64,000 nucleotides of DNA from BP-133 sp040756995 (GTDB lineage: Bacteria > Actinomycetota > Acidimicrobiia > IMCC26256 > BP-133): contig JBFLYK010000018.1 in assembly GCA_040756995.1 (NCBI GenBank), positions 1-64,000 of the forward strand, written 5' to 3'. This document shows positions 51,587 through 59,733 of the stretch, piece after piece (the stretch's first letter is position 1; the number at the start of each line of letters is the position of its first letter). Both the position numbers and the translations under genes were made by a program. The notes below the pieces were generated by a model, which was not told the origin of the DNA, searched no databases, and saw only the letters and a list, made by a program, of their open reading frames with translations.

Positions 51587-52389
51587 GTCGTCTGCACCGG
51601 GAACTGGCTCCCATTTCCGACCGGGCGTGGGAAGAGATCGAGAAGGAAGCACGCCGTACCCTCAAGACCTTCCTGACCGCCCGCCAGCTCGTGGACTTCT
51701 CCGGTCCCCACGGCTGGGACTACTCGGCCGACAGCCTCGGCCGCCTCGAACGGGTTCAGGGGCCGGTCGACGGCGTCGAAGCCGGAATCCGCGTCGTGCA
51801 GCCGCTGGTCGAGCTCCGCCACCGGTTCACGATGTCGCAGGCCGACATCGACGACATCGACCGGGGCCGGCCCGACCCGGACCTGTCCAAGGTCGTCGAA
51901 GCGGCGAAGCGGGCGGCCCTCGCCGAGGACCACATCGTCTTCTCGGGGTTCAAGGACGCCCACATCACCGGCATCGCCGAAGCGTCGACGTTCCCGCCGA
52001 TCCAGATCGACGACAACTACGCCGAGTACCCGCAGCTGGTGGCCCGGGCGGTGTCGTCGCTGCGGGAAGCCGGCATCGACGGGCCCTACGCCGCCGTGCT
52101 CGGCCCCCGCTGCTGGACGGGCGTGATCGAGACCACCGAGTACGGCGGCTATCCGGTGCTGGAGCACCTTCGCCTGATACTCGGTGGTCCCGTCCACTGG
52201 GCACCGGCCGTGGACGGTGCCGTCGTCATGTCGATCCGGGGCGACGACTTCAAGCTCACCTGCGGCGAGGACATGGCCCTCGGCTACCTCTCGCACGACG
52301 GTGATTTCGTCGAGCTGTTCCTGGAGGAGAGCATCGGGTTCCGGGTGCTGACCCCCGAAGCCGCCGTCGCCTTCCGGCACATGGGTTAG
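51583..52389 (+). CDS. enc: encapsulin shell protein (family 1), 268 aa
   Basis: HK97-fold nanocompartment protein. The family N-terminus LHRELAPISDRAWEEIEKEA, the YSADSLGRL loop and the central GPYAAVLGPRCW, then the C-terminal VELFLEESIGFRVLTPEAAVAF are all present; length is typical. AAGGAGC lies 8 nt before its ATG within the EncFtn gene. Together with EncFtn it forms an iron-storage compartment. It converges on a GH26-like gene with a 4-nt overlap. Confidence 0.95.
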   Translation: MSRLHRELAPISDRAWEEIEKEARRTLKTFLTARQLVDFSGPHGWDYSADSLGRLERVQGPVDGVEAGIRVVQPLVELRHRFTMSQADIDDIDRGRPDPDLSKVVEAAKRAALAEDHIVFSGFKDAHITGIAEASTFPPIQIDDNYAEYPQLVARAVSSLREAGIDGPYAAVLGPRCWTGVIETTEYGGYPVLEHLRLILGGPVHWAPAVDGAVVMSIRGDDFKLTCGEDMALGYLSHDGDFVELFLEESIGFRVLTPEAAVAFRHMG

Positions 52390-53372
52390 CCGGAGGCCCG
52401 GAGCTCCTTGCCCAGGTAACGGAAGGCACCCCGGGCGGAGTCGGTCCGCAGCCGCCAGTCGTAGCGCTTCTTCACGTTGAAGTACACGACGGCCTTGATC
52501 TCGGTGAACTCGTCCCGCAGGACGTTGGCGGCCTCCCGTAACCACTGCGCCTTCTCACCGGGCTTGCGTTCCTGCACACCGAACTCGCCGATCATGAGCG
52601 GCTTGCCGCGCTGGCTGGCCCACTCGTAGAAGGCCTGGAACACCCAGCGGAAGGAGCGCCACTCGTCGCCCTTGCGGCCCGGCGCCCAGTTGTAGCCATT
52701 GGCGCAGATCCAGTCGACCCACTCGTCACCGGGGTACCACTTCTGCGCTTCGCCGGTCTTGAAGCCCCAGGCGTTGGGGCACCAGACCCACGAGACGTTG
52801 GTCACGCCGGCCTTGTCGAAGATTCGGTGGATCCGCTTCCAGGCGGCGATGAACGAGGCGGGGGACTTGGCGATGTGCCGGTTGCGGTTGCCGTCCATCT
52901 CCCAGAACCACTCGAGGAGGATGGGATGGCCGAACGCCTTCACGTCCCGGGCCCGCTGGCGGATCATGCTGTCGTAGCGGCCGGAGTTGATGGCCGACGT
53001 CGACTCCTTGGCCCACGAGACGAACGGCACCCGGCCGTGCTGGATGTCCCACGTTTCCCGCCAGCCGGGGAACTTCGACTTCCAGTGGGTGTAGTTGTGG
53101 TCGATGTCCATCTTCCGGCCGAGCAGGTCCTCGAGGGCGAGGACCCGGTTCATCTTCGTGAGCTGGGAACCGCTGTGATCCTCGTAGGTCCCGACCCACG
53201 TGCCGGACTCGGGCGGGAGCACCTTCCCGCCGGCGTCCTTCTGGAAGGCGGCGACGGCCGTGGCGCCCGGAGTGGCACCGGGCGTGAGGGACGTAGCGGC
53301 GAGCAAGCTGGCCAGACCGGCCAGGAACCACATACGGCGCGCTCGAACGCGCCGGAGCGACTGGGTTGGCAT
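52386..53372 (-). CDS. secreted glycoside hydrolase, GH26-like, 328 aa
   Basis: Signal peptide (MWFLAGLASLLAATSLTPGA). The TIM-barrel body carries the two expected glutamates: acid/base in LEWFWEMDG and nucleophile in MIGEFGV, with VSWVWCPNAWG between them, as in GH26 beta-mannanase-type enzymes. The substrate is probably a beta-mannan or other beta-glycan. CGGAGA is 6 nt before the ATG. It starts next to an inverted repeat TGAAC-N2-GTTCA (53431-53442), a possible operator. Confidence 0.85.
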   Translation of the reverse strand: MPTQSLRRVRARRMWFLAGLASLLAATSLTPGATPGATAVAAFQKDAGGKVLPPESGTWVGTYEDHSGSQLTKMNRVLALEDLLGRKMDIDHNYTHWKSKFPGWRETWDIQHGRVPFVSWAKESTSAINSGRYDSMIRQRARDVKAFGHPILLEWFWEMDGNRNRHIAKSPASFIAAWKRIHRIFDKAGVTNVSWVWCPNAWGFKTGEAQKWYPGDEWVDWICANGYNWAPGRKGDEWRSFRWVFQAFYEWASQRGKPLMIGEFGVQERKPGEKAQWLREAANVLRDEFTEIKAVVYFNVKKRYDWRLRTDSARGAFRYLGKELRASG

Positions 53373-53442
53373 TGGCGTCTCCGGGGGGAGTGACGTCCCG
53401 GCCGCCCCAGCCGAAACACTGACTGAACGCTGAACAAGTTCA

Positions 53443-53477
53443 ACGACCGGCGGTCACCTCCTGCACCCGCCGGTCGT
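53443..53477 (-). terminator. hairpin downstream of the acyl-CoA ligase gene
   Basis: ACGACCGGCGG (53443-53453) and CCGCCGGTCGT (53467-53477) form a perfect 11-bp stem with a 13-nt loop. On the leftward transcript it is followed by TTGAACTTGTT, a partial T-tract. It separates the ligase from the GH26-like gene. Confidence 0.6.
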
Positions 53478-53519
53478 CGTCACAAGATCGACAAATCTGC
53501 TGCGTTTGGCCGCGGTCGC

Positions 53520-55067
53520 CTACGCCAAGCGGTTCGGCCGGTCGCCCCAGTAGCGGTCCCGCAGGACGCGCTTGTACAGCTTCCCGGTCGGCAGCCGGGG
53601 CAGCTGCGGCTCGAAGTCGACCGACTTCGGGCACTTGTAGTGGGTCAGGCGCTCCCGGGTGAAGGCGATCAGTTCCTCGGCCAGCTCCGGCGTCCCCTCC
53701 CGGCCGGGCACCAGCTGCACGACGGCCTTGACCTCTTCCCCCATGTCGGGATTGGGCACGCCGATGACGGCGACGTCCTCGACCGCCGGGTGCATGACGA
53801 GGACGTCCTCGATCTCCCGGGGATAGATGTTCACACCGCCCGAGATGATCATGAACGTGGCCCGGTCGGTGAGGTACAGGAACCCGTCCCCGTCGACGTA
53901 CCCCACGTCGCCCAACGCCGTCCAGTTCGGGTGCGTGGGATGCTCCGAGGACCGGGTCTGCTGCTCGTCCTTGTGGTAGTGGAACGGGCGCCTCTCCTGC
54001 TCGAAGTACACGAGGCCGGGCTCACCGGGCGGCAGCTCGTTGCCCTCCTCGTCACAGATGTGGATGACGCCGAGCACCGCCCGTCCGACGGTGCCGGGAT
54101 GGGCCAGCCAGTCCTGCGGGCTGGCCAGCGTCAGACCGTTGAGCTCGGAGCCGCCGTAGTACTCCCAGATGATCGGCCCCCACCATTCGAACATCGCCTC
54201 CTTGACCGGCCGGGGGCAGGGGGCGGCGGCGTGGATGGCCACCTTGTGGGCCGACAGGTCGAAGCGGGTGCGGTCCTCCTCCGGGAGCTTCAGCATCCGG
54301 GAGAACATCGTCGGCACCCACTGGCTGTGCGTGCAGCGGTGACGCTCCAGGGCGGCCAGCGCCTGGAGCGGATCGAAGTGGGCCATGAGCACCACCGTCC
54401 CGCCGAGGGCGTTGGTGGCCAGGCAGAACCCCAGCGGCGCGGCGTGGTACACCGGTGCGGGAGAGAGGTACGTGCTCTGATCGTTGATGCCGAACAGCGC
54501 ACCGACCCCGGTGAGCGGAAACCCGTCCCTGATCGACTGTTTGGATTGCGGACGGACGATGCCCTTCGGACGGCCCGTCGTGCCGGAGCTGTAGAGCATG
54601 AGCTGGCCGAGCGGCTCGTCGTCGAGCGGGTCGGCCGACACGCCGGCCAGGGCGTCCTCGTAGGAGTCATGGCCGTCGACGACACCGTCGATCGACAGTC
54701 GCAGCTTGACCCCCGGCGTCAGGTCGACCAGCTCCCGGGCCACGGCGCCCATGGCCGTCGAGGTGACGAAGGCCGCGGCGTCGCAGTCGTTGACGATGTA
54801 GGCGGCCTCCGACGCGGTCAGGTACCGGTTGACCGGTGTGAAGCGCAGGCCCGACCGCAGCGCCGCCCACACGACCTCGAAGTAGCGGGCCTGGTTCTCC
54901 AGGAACAGCGCCACGCTGTCGCCGGGGCGGAGGCCGGCGTTGTGCCAGACCCGGGCGAGGCGGATCGAACGCTCGTCGAGCTCGCGGAAGGTGACGACGT
55001 CATCGGTGCCGGCCATGACGACGGCCGGCTTGTCGGGGGTGACCTGGGCCCAATGTCCGGGATACAT
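53520..55067 (-). CDS. AMP-forming acyl-CoA synthetase, 515 aa
   Basis: Adenylate-forming family: MLYSSGTTGRPKGIV (A3), EYYGGSELNG (A5), ALGDVGYVDGDGFLYLTDR (A7/A8), YPREIEDVLVMHP and the C-terminal LPRLPTGKLYKR with the catalytic Lys. It resembles bacterial fatty-acid or crotonobetaine/carnitine-type CoA ligases. TACGAT at 55076-55081, 8 nt before the ATG, suggests a leaderless transcript. It lies 32 nt behind a fatty acid desaturase gene, a plausible lipid connection. Confidence 0.93.
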   Translation of the reverse strand: MYPGHWAQVTPDKPAVVMAGTDDVVTFRELDERSIRLARVWHNAGLRPGDSVALFLENQARYFEVVWAALRSGLRFTPVNRYLTASEAAYIVNDCDAAAFVTSTAMGAVARELVDLTPGVKLRLSIDGVVDGHDSYEDALAGVSADPLDDEPLGQLMLYSSGTTGRPKGIVRPQSKQSIRDGFPLTGVGALFGINDQSTYLSPAPVYHAAPLGFCLATNALGGTVVLMAHFDPLQALAALERHRCTHSQWVPTMFSRMLKLPEEDRTRFDLSAHKVAIHAAAPCPRPVKEAMFEWWGPIIWEYYGGSELNGLTLASPQDWLAHPGTVGRAVLGVIHICDEEGNELPPGEPGLVYFEQERRPFHYHKDEQQTRSSEHPTHPNWTALGDVGYVDGDGFLYLTDRATFMIISGGVNIYPREIEDVLVMHPAVEDVAVIGVPNPDMGEEVKAVVQLVPGREGTPELAEELIAFTRERLTHYKCPKSVDFEPQLPRLPTGKLYKRVLRDRYWGDRPNRLA

Positions 55068-55099
55068 GGCGGGGGATCGTAGCCCCGAGTGGCTGAGAT

Positions 55100-56155
55100 T
55101 CACCCAGGAATGAAGCTGCCCCCGGAACCGACCGGCGCCGGACGGGGCATCTGCGCCCGCTCCCTCCGCTCGCCGGAGGCCAGCTTGCGCCACAGCGCCC
55201 AGTAACTCCGATACTCCAGCTCCGGCACGACCCATCCGGAGCGGACGAGCTCCTCGTGGAAGGCCGGCAGGTTCCGGAACGGGACGGCGATGTCGACGTG
55301 GTGGGCCAGGTGCCAGCCGGTGTTGTAGGGCACGAACAGGAAACGGGCCAGCGGCCGCTGCCGGACGTGATGGGTGGTGAGTCGGCGGTCGTCGCTGCGG
55401 GTCATCCCACCGTGCTCGGCGATGGCCCGCAGACGGTTCGACACCTTCCACAGGCTCATCCACGGCGCCAGCCAGCACAGGGGGTAGAGCAGGGGCCGCA
55501 CCCAGGCCAGCGTGGCGGCGAACATCACGACCTGGACGGCGACGACCTGGCGGGCCTCGGTGCGGCCCGGGCTCGGCTCGCGCTTGGCGGCGGCGTGGGC
55601 CAGGGCCCGGAGGTTCTTCCAGCCGGAGATGAAGAAGAGGTCCCGGGTCAGCTTGCGGCGCAACGAGTCGGGCGGGATCGGATAGCCGGCGTAGAGCCCG
55701 GCGTCGGGCTCCTCCGGGCCCATCTCGTCGCGGTGGTGGGCCATGTGGGCCCGCCGGTAGCTGAGCGTGCCCTGGAGGGCGGGGTAGCCGAGCAGCCAGC
55801 GGCCGATCTGGTCGTTCCACCACTTGCGGGAGAACAGCAGCCGGTGGGCCGACTCGTGGCCGAGGATGTTGAGCTGGCAGTGGCCCCGGCCCATGACGAG
55901 GAAGGCGAAGAGGTAGGCCCACCACGTGTTGAGCACTCCGGCGGCGACCACCACGCCGACCGTCTGCAGCAGCGCCGAGACGACCGTGACGGCGTTGCGG
56001 GCGTTGGGGATCTTCCGGTACCGGGCCCGCAGGTCGGGGCGGGCGACCCCCTTGGCGCCGAGGCGGTCGGTGGGCAGGACCGCCGGCAGCAGCTCGGGAG
56101 GGGGCAGCATGGTGTGCGTCGGGGGAGGCAGGTGAAGCTCCCGAGTGGCGGCCAT
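55100..56155 (-). CDS. membrane fatty acid desaturase-family protein, 351 aa
   Basis: Three histidine boxes of the di-iron desaturase family: HESAH, HMAHH and HLAHH, with two pairs of membrane helices (VVSALLQTVGVVVAAGVLNTW; VVMFAATLAWVRPLLYPL). It inserts double bonds or hydroxylates acyl chains at the membrane. TAATAT at 56162-56167, 6 nt before the ATG, gives a leaderless promoter that lies inside an inverted repeat shared with the divergent PaaX-like gene, which probably represses it. Confidence 0.92.
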   Translation of the reverse strand: MAATRELHLPPPTHTMLPPPELLPAVLPTDRLGAKGVARPDLRARYRKIPNARNAVTVVSALLQTVGVVVAAGVLNTWWAYLFAFLVMGRGHCQLNILGHESAHRLLFSRKWWNDQIGRWLLGYPALQGTLSYRRAHMAHHRDEMGPEEPDAGLYAGYPIPPDSLRRKLTRDLFFISGWKNLRALAHAAAKREPSPGRTEARQVVAVQVVMFAATLAWVRPLLYPLCWLAPWMSLWKVSNRLRAIAEHGGMTRSDDRRLTTHHVRQRPLARFLFVPYNTGWHLAHHVDIAVPFRNLPAFHEELVRSGWVVPELEYRSYWALWRKLASGERRERAQMPRPAPVGSGGSFIPG

Positions 56156-56161
56156 GGCCCT

Positions 56162-56201
56162 ATATTACGAAAATCAACCAGGCGATGCAAGAACGTAATA
56201 T
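56162..56201. promoter_or_regulatory. 8-bp inverted repeat between desaturase and PaaX-like gene
   Basis: ATATTACG (56162-56169) and CGTAATAT (56194-56201) are perfect inverted copies 24 bp apart in an otherwise G+C-rich stretch. The left half contains the desaturase -10 (TAATAT on the minus strand); the right half lies inside the first codons of the regulator gene. A probable operator for the PaaX-like protein. Confidence 0.6.
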
Positions 56202-56964
56202 CGATGCGCTGGGACTGCGGCCGCTGTCGGCCCGGTCGGTGGTGGCTTCGGTGCTGCTCGGCACGCACCCGCCCCGGCTGGCCACGGCGGCGCTGGTCGA
56301 GCTGTGCGGCCGGTTCGGGATCAGCCCCGGCACGACCCGGGTCGCGCTGTCCCGCATGGTGGCGGCGGGGGAACTGGCCGCCGAGGACGGGCACTACCGC
56401 CTGGTGGGGGAAGGGCTCCTGTCCCGGCAGCGCACCCAGGACGACGCCCTCGACCCGCCCGCCCTGCCCTGGACGGGTGACTGGCGGATGGCCGTCGTCG
56501 TCAGCACCGGCCGGGCGGCGGCGGAACGGATCGAGCTGCGCCGGACCTTCGCCGACGCCCGCTTCGCCCGGTGGCGGGAAGGGGTCTGGCTCCGGCCCGA
56601 CAACCTCGGCCGGCCGGCGGTGGCGCTCCCGGCCGAGGCGCCCGTCCGCTGGATGACCGCCGTGCCGGACGACGACCCCGCCGCCCTGGCCGCCCAGCTG
56701 TGGGACCTGTCGGGTTGGGCCGCCCGGGGCGACGCCCTCCTGGCCGCCGGCCCCGTGGAGCCCGGTGATCTCGTGGCCGAGGCGCCGGAGTGGGCGGCGG
56801 CGGTGTTCACCGCCGCCGCGGCCACGCTGCGCCATCTGCGCACCGACCCGCTCCTGCCCGCCGAGCTGTTGCCCCCGGACTGGCCGGCCGACCGCCTGCG
56901 GGCCCGCTACGGGCTCTACCTCGGCGCCATCCAGCGCCTGGTCCGCCACCTCTCGGCGGCGTGA
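56185..56964 (+). CDS. PaaX-like transcriptional regulator, 259 aa
   Basis: N-terminal winged helix of PaaX type (SARSVVASVLLGTHPP, LCGRFGISPGTTRVALSRMV), central domain (DWRMAVVV, GVWLRPDNLG) and the C-terminal helical part (LLPPDWPADRLRARYGLY). PaaX proteins are repressors relieved by aryl- or acyl-CoA thioesters. Being divergent from a desaturase and near a CoA ligase, it probably senses a lipid-related CoA ester. The inverted repeat at 56162-56201 is its likely site. The start ATG lies within that repeat. Confidence 0.92.
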   Translation: MQERNIDALGLRPLSARSVVASVLLGTHPPRLATAALVELCGRFGISPGTTRVALSRMVAAGELAAEDGHYRLVGEGLLSRQRTQDDALDPPALPWTGDWRMAVVVSTGRAAAERIELRRTFADARFARWREGVWLRPDNLGRPAVALPAEAPVRWMTAVPDDDPAALAAQLWDLSGWAARGDALLAAGPVEPGDLVAEAPEWAAAVFTAAAATLRHLRTDPLLPAELLPPDWPADRLRARYGLYLGAIQRLVRHLSAA

Positions 56965-56974
56965 GCTCCGGGTC

Positions 56975-58690
56975 CTAGCAGCCCGGCGGCCGGAGGCAGC
57001 GCTGCCGGAAGGGCCCTTCGTAGAGCTCGCCGGGGGCGAAGCGGATCAGCCCCATCTTCTCGGGAGCCCACGATCGGATCCGGACCGTGTCGCCCGAGGT
57101 GCGGTAGCCGCCGAGCGCCTGCAGGAGCTGGCCGCAGCGCTGCCGGAAACCCTTGTAGCCGACCGACCAGACGAGCCAGACGTTGTGGTCGGGCCCGGCC
57201 TGCTGGAGCAGCATCTGGGCGAAGGGCAGGACGGGGGCGGCCTTGATGGCGTCGGGGTAGTCGACCCAGTCGACGAACTGCGGGCCGTGCGCCTTGGGGT
57301 AGGTGAGCTGGGTCAGCCCGAGGTCGTCGGGCAGGAGACGGCTCACCGACGGGCCGAGCTGGTCGGGGCAGTAGGCCACGACGTCGCCCGGCTGGGCGGC
57401 CGCCCGCAGGTGACGGGCGACGGCGGCCGCCTGCGTGCGCTCGTACTGCATGACGGGCTTGATGCCGACCACGCCGAGGCCGGCCATGACCACGAGGGCG
57501 GTGACCCGGAGCCGGGCATCGCCGAACGAGGCCACGCCCACGGCCAGGAGCAGCACCACGCCGGGGAAGACCATCGAGGCGTAGCGGGGGGTGTAGGCCT
57601 GGCTCGTCAGGTCGCTGACCGCCACGGCCAGGAGCAGGCCGCCGAAGGTCAGCAGCGCCAGCGTCCGGCCCGGTTCCCGCCCGATGAGGTCGATCTCGAA
57701 GCGCCGCCGCCCGACGGCCCGGCCGAAGACCGCCAGGGCGATGAGCCCTACGGCCAGGAGCAGGGGGACGGGCCCGGCGTCCCGGTAGCCGGACACGAGC
57801 ACGCCCAGCGTGTCGATGACCGTCCGCACCCCGTCTCCGGTGTCGCCCCACGGCGCGCCGGTGTGGGCCGCCTGGTACAGGAAGCTCGGAACCCAGGGCA
57901 CGAAGAGCAGCGAACCGACGACCATCGACAGGAAGGCCCGGCGGGCCGCCGCCCGTTCCTCGCCCCGCCAGGCGTGCCACAGGAGCACGCCGCCGACGGC
58001 AGCCACGGTGTAGAGGGCGTAGTAGTGGGTCAGGAGCAGCGCGCCGGTGATCAGCGCCACGGCGGCGGTGAGCCCCCGCGACGACGGCCGCTCGAGCAGA
58101 TTGGCCAGGGCCAGGCCCCCGGCCAGCACCAGCAGCATCGTCATCGAGTACATCCGGGCCTCGGTGGCGTACTGGACGGCGAAGGGCGAGAGAGCCAGCA
58201 GGACCAGGAAGGAGGTGGCGACCACCTGGCCGCCGACCCGCCGGCCGACCCGCCACGCCAGCGGCAGGCAGGCCACGGAGAAGAGCCCGGACAGCGCCCG
58301 CACGGCGATGGTGCCGGTCCCGAAGACCTCCATCCAGCTGTGGAGCACCACGTAGTACAGGGGAGGGGAGCCGTCGCGGCGGAGGGCCTCCGGGATCTGC
58401 GACAGCGGAAGGCCGGCGATGTTGACCGTCAGCGCCTCGTCGAGCCACAGGTGGGAGTCGGCCACGAACCGGGCGACGACGCCGCCGGCGACGGCGAGGG
58501 CGACGGCCAGGGCCGCCCAGGGGACGGACCGGCGTCGGGGTGCGGGCGGCGACGTAACCGGACCGACGTCGGTCTCGACGCCGGTGGAGGCGGACGGTGT
58601 CGCCGGGATGGCCGGAACCGTCACGACCGCTGAGCCGCCGCGGTCGGGCCCGGCATCAGAGCTACTGGCATCCCCGCCCCCTCTTGGCAA
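56975..58690 (-). CDS. GT39/ArnT-like membrane glycosyltransferase, 571 aa
   Basis: Multi-pass (about 10 helices) polyprenyl-phosphate-sugar transferase. The first external loop carries the acidic pair in LWLDEALTVNIAG and SPPLYYVVLHSW, followed by alternating helices and a soluble C-terminal domain (PGDVVAYCPDQLGP, WVDYPDAIKAAP). Probably moves a sugar to protein or cell-envelope lipid outside the membrane. The start is uncertain: TTG 58690 has TACGAT 11 nt upstream; in-frame GTG codons lie about 20 codons later. Confidence 0.88.
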   Translation of the reverse strand: MPRGGGDASSSDAGPDRGGSAVVTVPAIPATPSASTGVETDVGPVTSPPAPRRRSVPWAALAVALAVAGGVVARFVADSHLWLDEALTVNIAGLPLSQIPEALRRDGSPPLYYVVLHSWMEVFGTGTIAVRALSGLFSVACLPLAWRVGRRVGGQVVATSFLVLLALSPFAVQYATEARMYSMTMLLVLAGGLALANLLERPSSRGLTAAVALITGALLLTHYYALYTVAAVGGVLLWHAWRGEERAAARRAFLSMVVGSLLFVPWVPSFLYQAAHTGAPWGDTGDGVRTVIDTLGVLVSGYRDAGPVPLLLAVGLIALAVFGRAVGRRRFEIDLIGREPGRTLALLTFGGLLLAVAVSDLTSQAYTPRYASMVFPGVVLLLAVGVASFGDARLRVTALVVMAGLGVVGIKPVMQYERTQAAAVARHLRAAAQPGDVVAYCPDQLGPSVSRLLPDDLGLTQLTYPKAHGPQFVDWVDYPDAIKAAPVLPFAQMLLQQAGPDHNVWLVWSVGYKGFRQRCGQLLQALGGYRTSGDTVRIRSWAPEKMGLIRFAPGELYEGPFRQRCLRPPGC

Positions 58691-58799
58691 AGCCTGGCGG
58701 AATCGTAGGCAAACTCGGGGACGGGCACTGGGATCGTGCGCCGCGGTCCGTGAGTCGCGGGCGCGCCAACCGCCACGATTTGGAGCATCATCCTCACCG

Positions 58800-59681
58800 T
58801 CAACAAGGAAGCCGGCCGAGGCGGTACAGGGCGACCGCGGCGGCCCCGACCAGTGGGGCGTCGCCGCCGAGCCCGGCCGGTCGGATGATCGTCCCCCGGG
58901 AGAACTCCAGCCGGGCCAGGGCGTCGATCTCCGCCTGGGCGGCGGAGAAGAACCGGCCCCCGAACCCGAGCGCCACGGACCCGGCCACGACCGCCAGCCG
59001 GAGGTCGAGCAGGTTGGCCACCGAGGCGACCGCCCGCCCGACGAGGCGGCCGGTGCGCTCGATCACCTCGGGTGACGCCTCGGCCGCCGGCCGGCCGGTG
59101 ATGGCCTCGATGGCCCGGCCCGACGCCTCGCCTTCCAGACAGCCCTGGCCGCCGCAGAAACAGGGCCGGCCGCCCGGCTCGACCACGACGTGGCCGATGT
59201 GGCCGGCGTTGCCGGCCTGCCCGTCGAGCAGCCGCCCGTCGAGCACGATCCCGCCGCCGACACCGGTTGAGACCACCATTCCGATGTAGGCCCCTACCCC
59301 GGCGGCGGCTCCGACCCACCCTTCGGCGAGGGCCACGGCCTTGGCGTCGTTGTCGACGAAGACCGGCAGCCCGGTGGCCTCCTCCATCCGCCGCCGGAGC
59401 GGGAAGTTCTGCCAGGCGGGGATGTGGACAGGCGTGAGCTCTTCTCCGCCGGGACTCATGGGGCCGCCCGATCCGATGCCGCACACCTTGGCCCCGCCTC
59501 GCTCCGGGCCGAGTTCGTCGAGCAGGCCGACCAGCGCGGCGAAGACGGCGTCGGCGTCATCGGAGCGCGGTGTGGGCCTCGTGGCCCGGCGGAGGATGCG
59601 CCCGTCCGGCACGCCGACGAGCCCGGCCGCCAGCTTCGTGCCGCCGATGTCGACGGCCAGGACGGTCGCGGGGTCGGGCAC
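58800..59681 (-). CDS. ROK-family sugar kinase (glucokinase-like), 293 aa
   Basis: ATP-dependent sugar kinase: phosphate-1 motif DIGGTKLAAG, GIGSGGPMSPGG, active-site VDNDAKAVALAEG, STGVGGGIVLDG, and the ROK zinc site CFCGGQGCLEGEASG preceded by GHIGHVVVEPGG. No HTH, so it is an enzyme rather than a repressor. Glucose is the common substrate in actinobacteria. TACTCT at 59688-59693, 6 nt before the GTG, fits a leaderless transcript. It is divergent from the histidine kinase gene, 52 bp apart. Confidence 0.93.
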   Translation of the reverse strand: MPDPATVLAVDIGGTKLAAGLVGVPDGRILRRATRPTPRSDDADAVFAALVGLLDELGPERGGAKVCGIGSGGPMSPGGEELTPVHIPAWQNFPLRRRMEEATGLPVFVDNDAKAVALAEGWVGAAAGVGAYIGMVVSTGVGGGIVLDGRLLDGQAGNAGHIGHVVVEPGGRPCFCGGQGCLEGEASGRAIEAITGRPAAEASPEVIERTGRLVGRAVASVANLLDLRLAVVAGSVALGFGGRFFSAAQAEIDALARLEFSRGTIIRPAGLGGDAPLVGAAAVALYRLGRLPC

Positions 59682-59733
59682 CTGTTTAGAGTAGGAGGGC
59701 AAACGGCGGTGCACGGGACCAGGGGGAGGGTCG

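Noticed and set aside
53640..55082. 480-codon rightward frame opposite the acyl-CoA ligase
   Set aside because: No recognisable motif; the ligase motifs on the other strand are intact.
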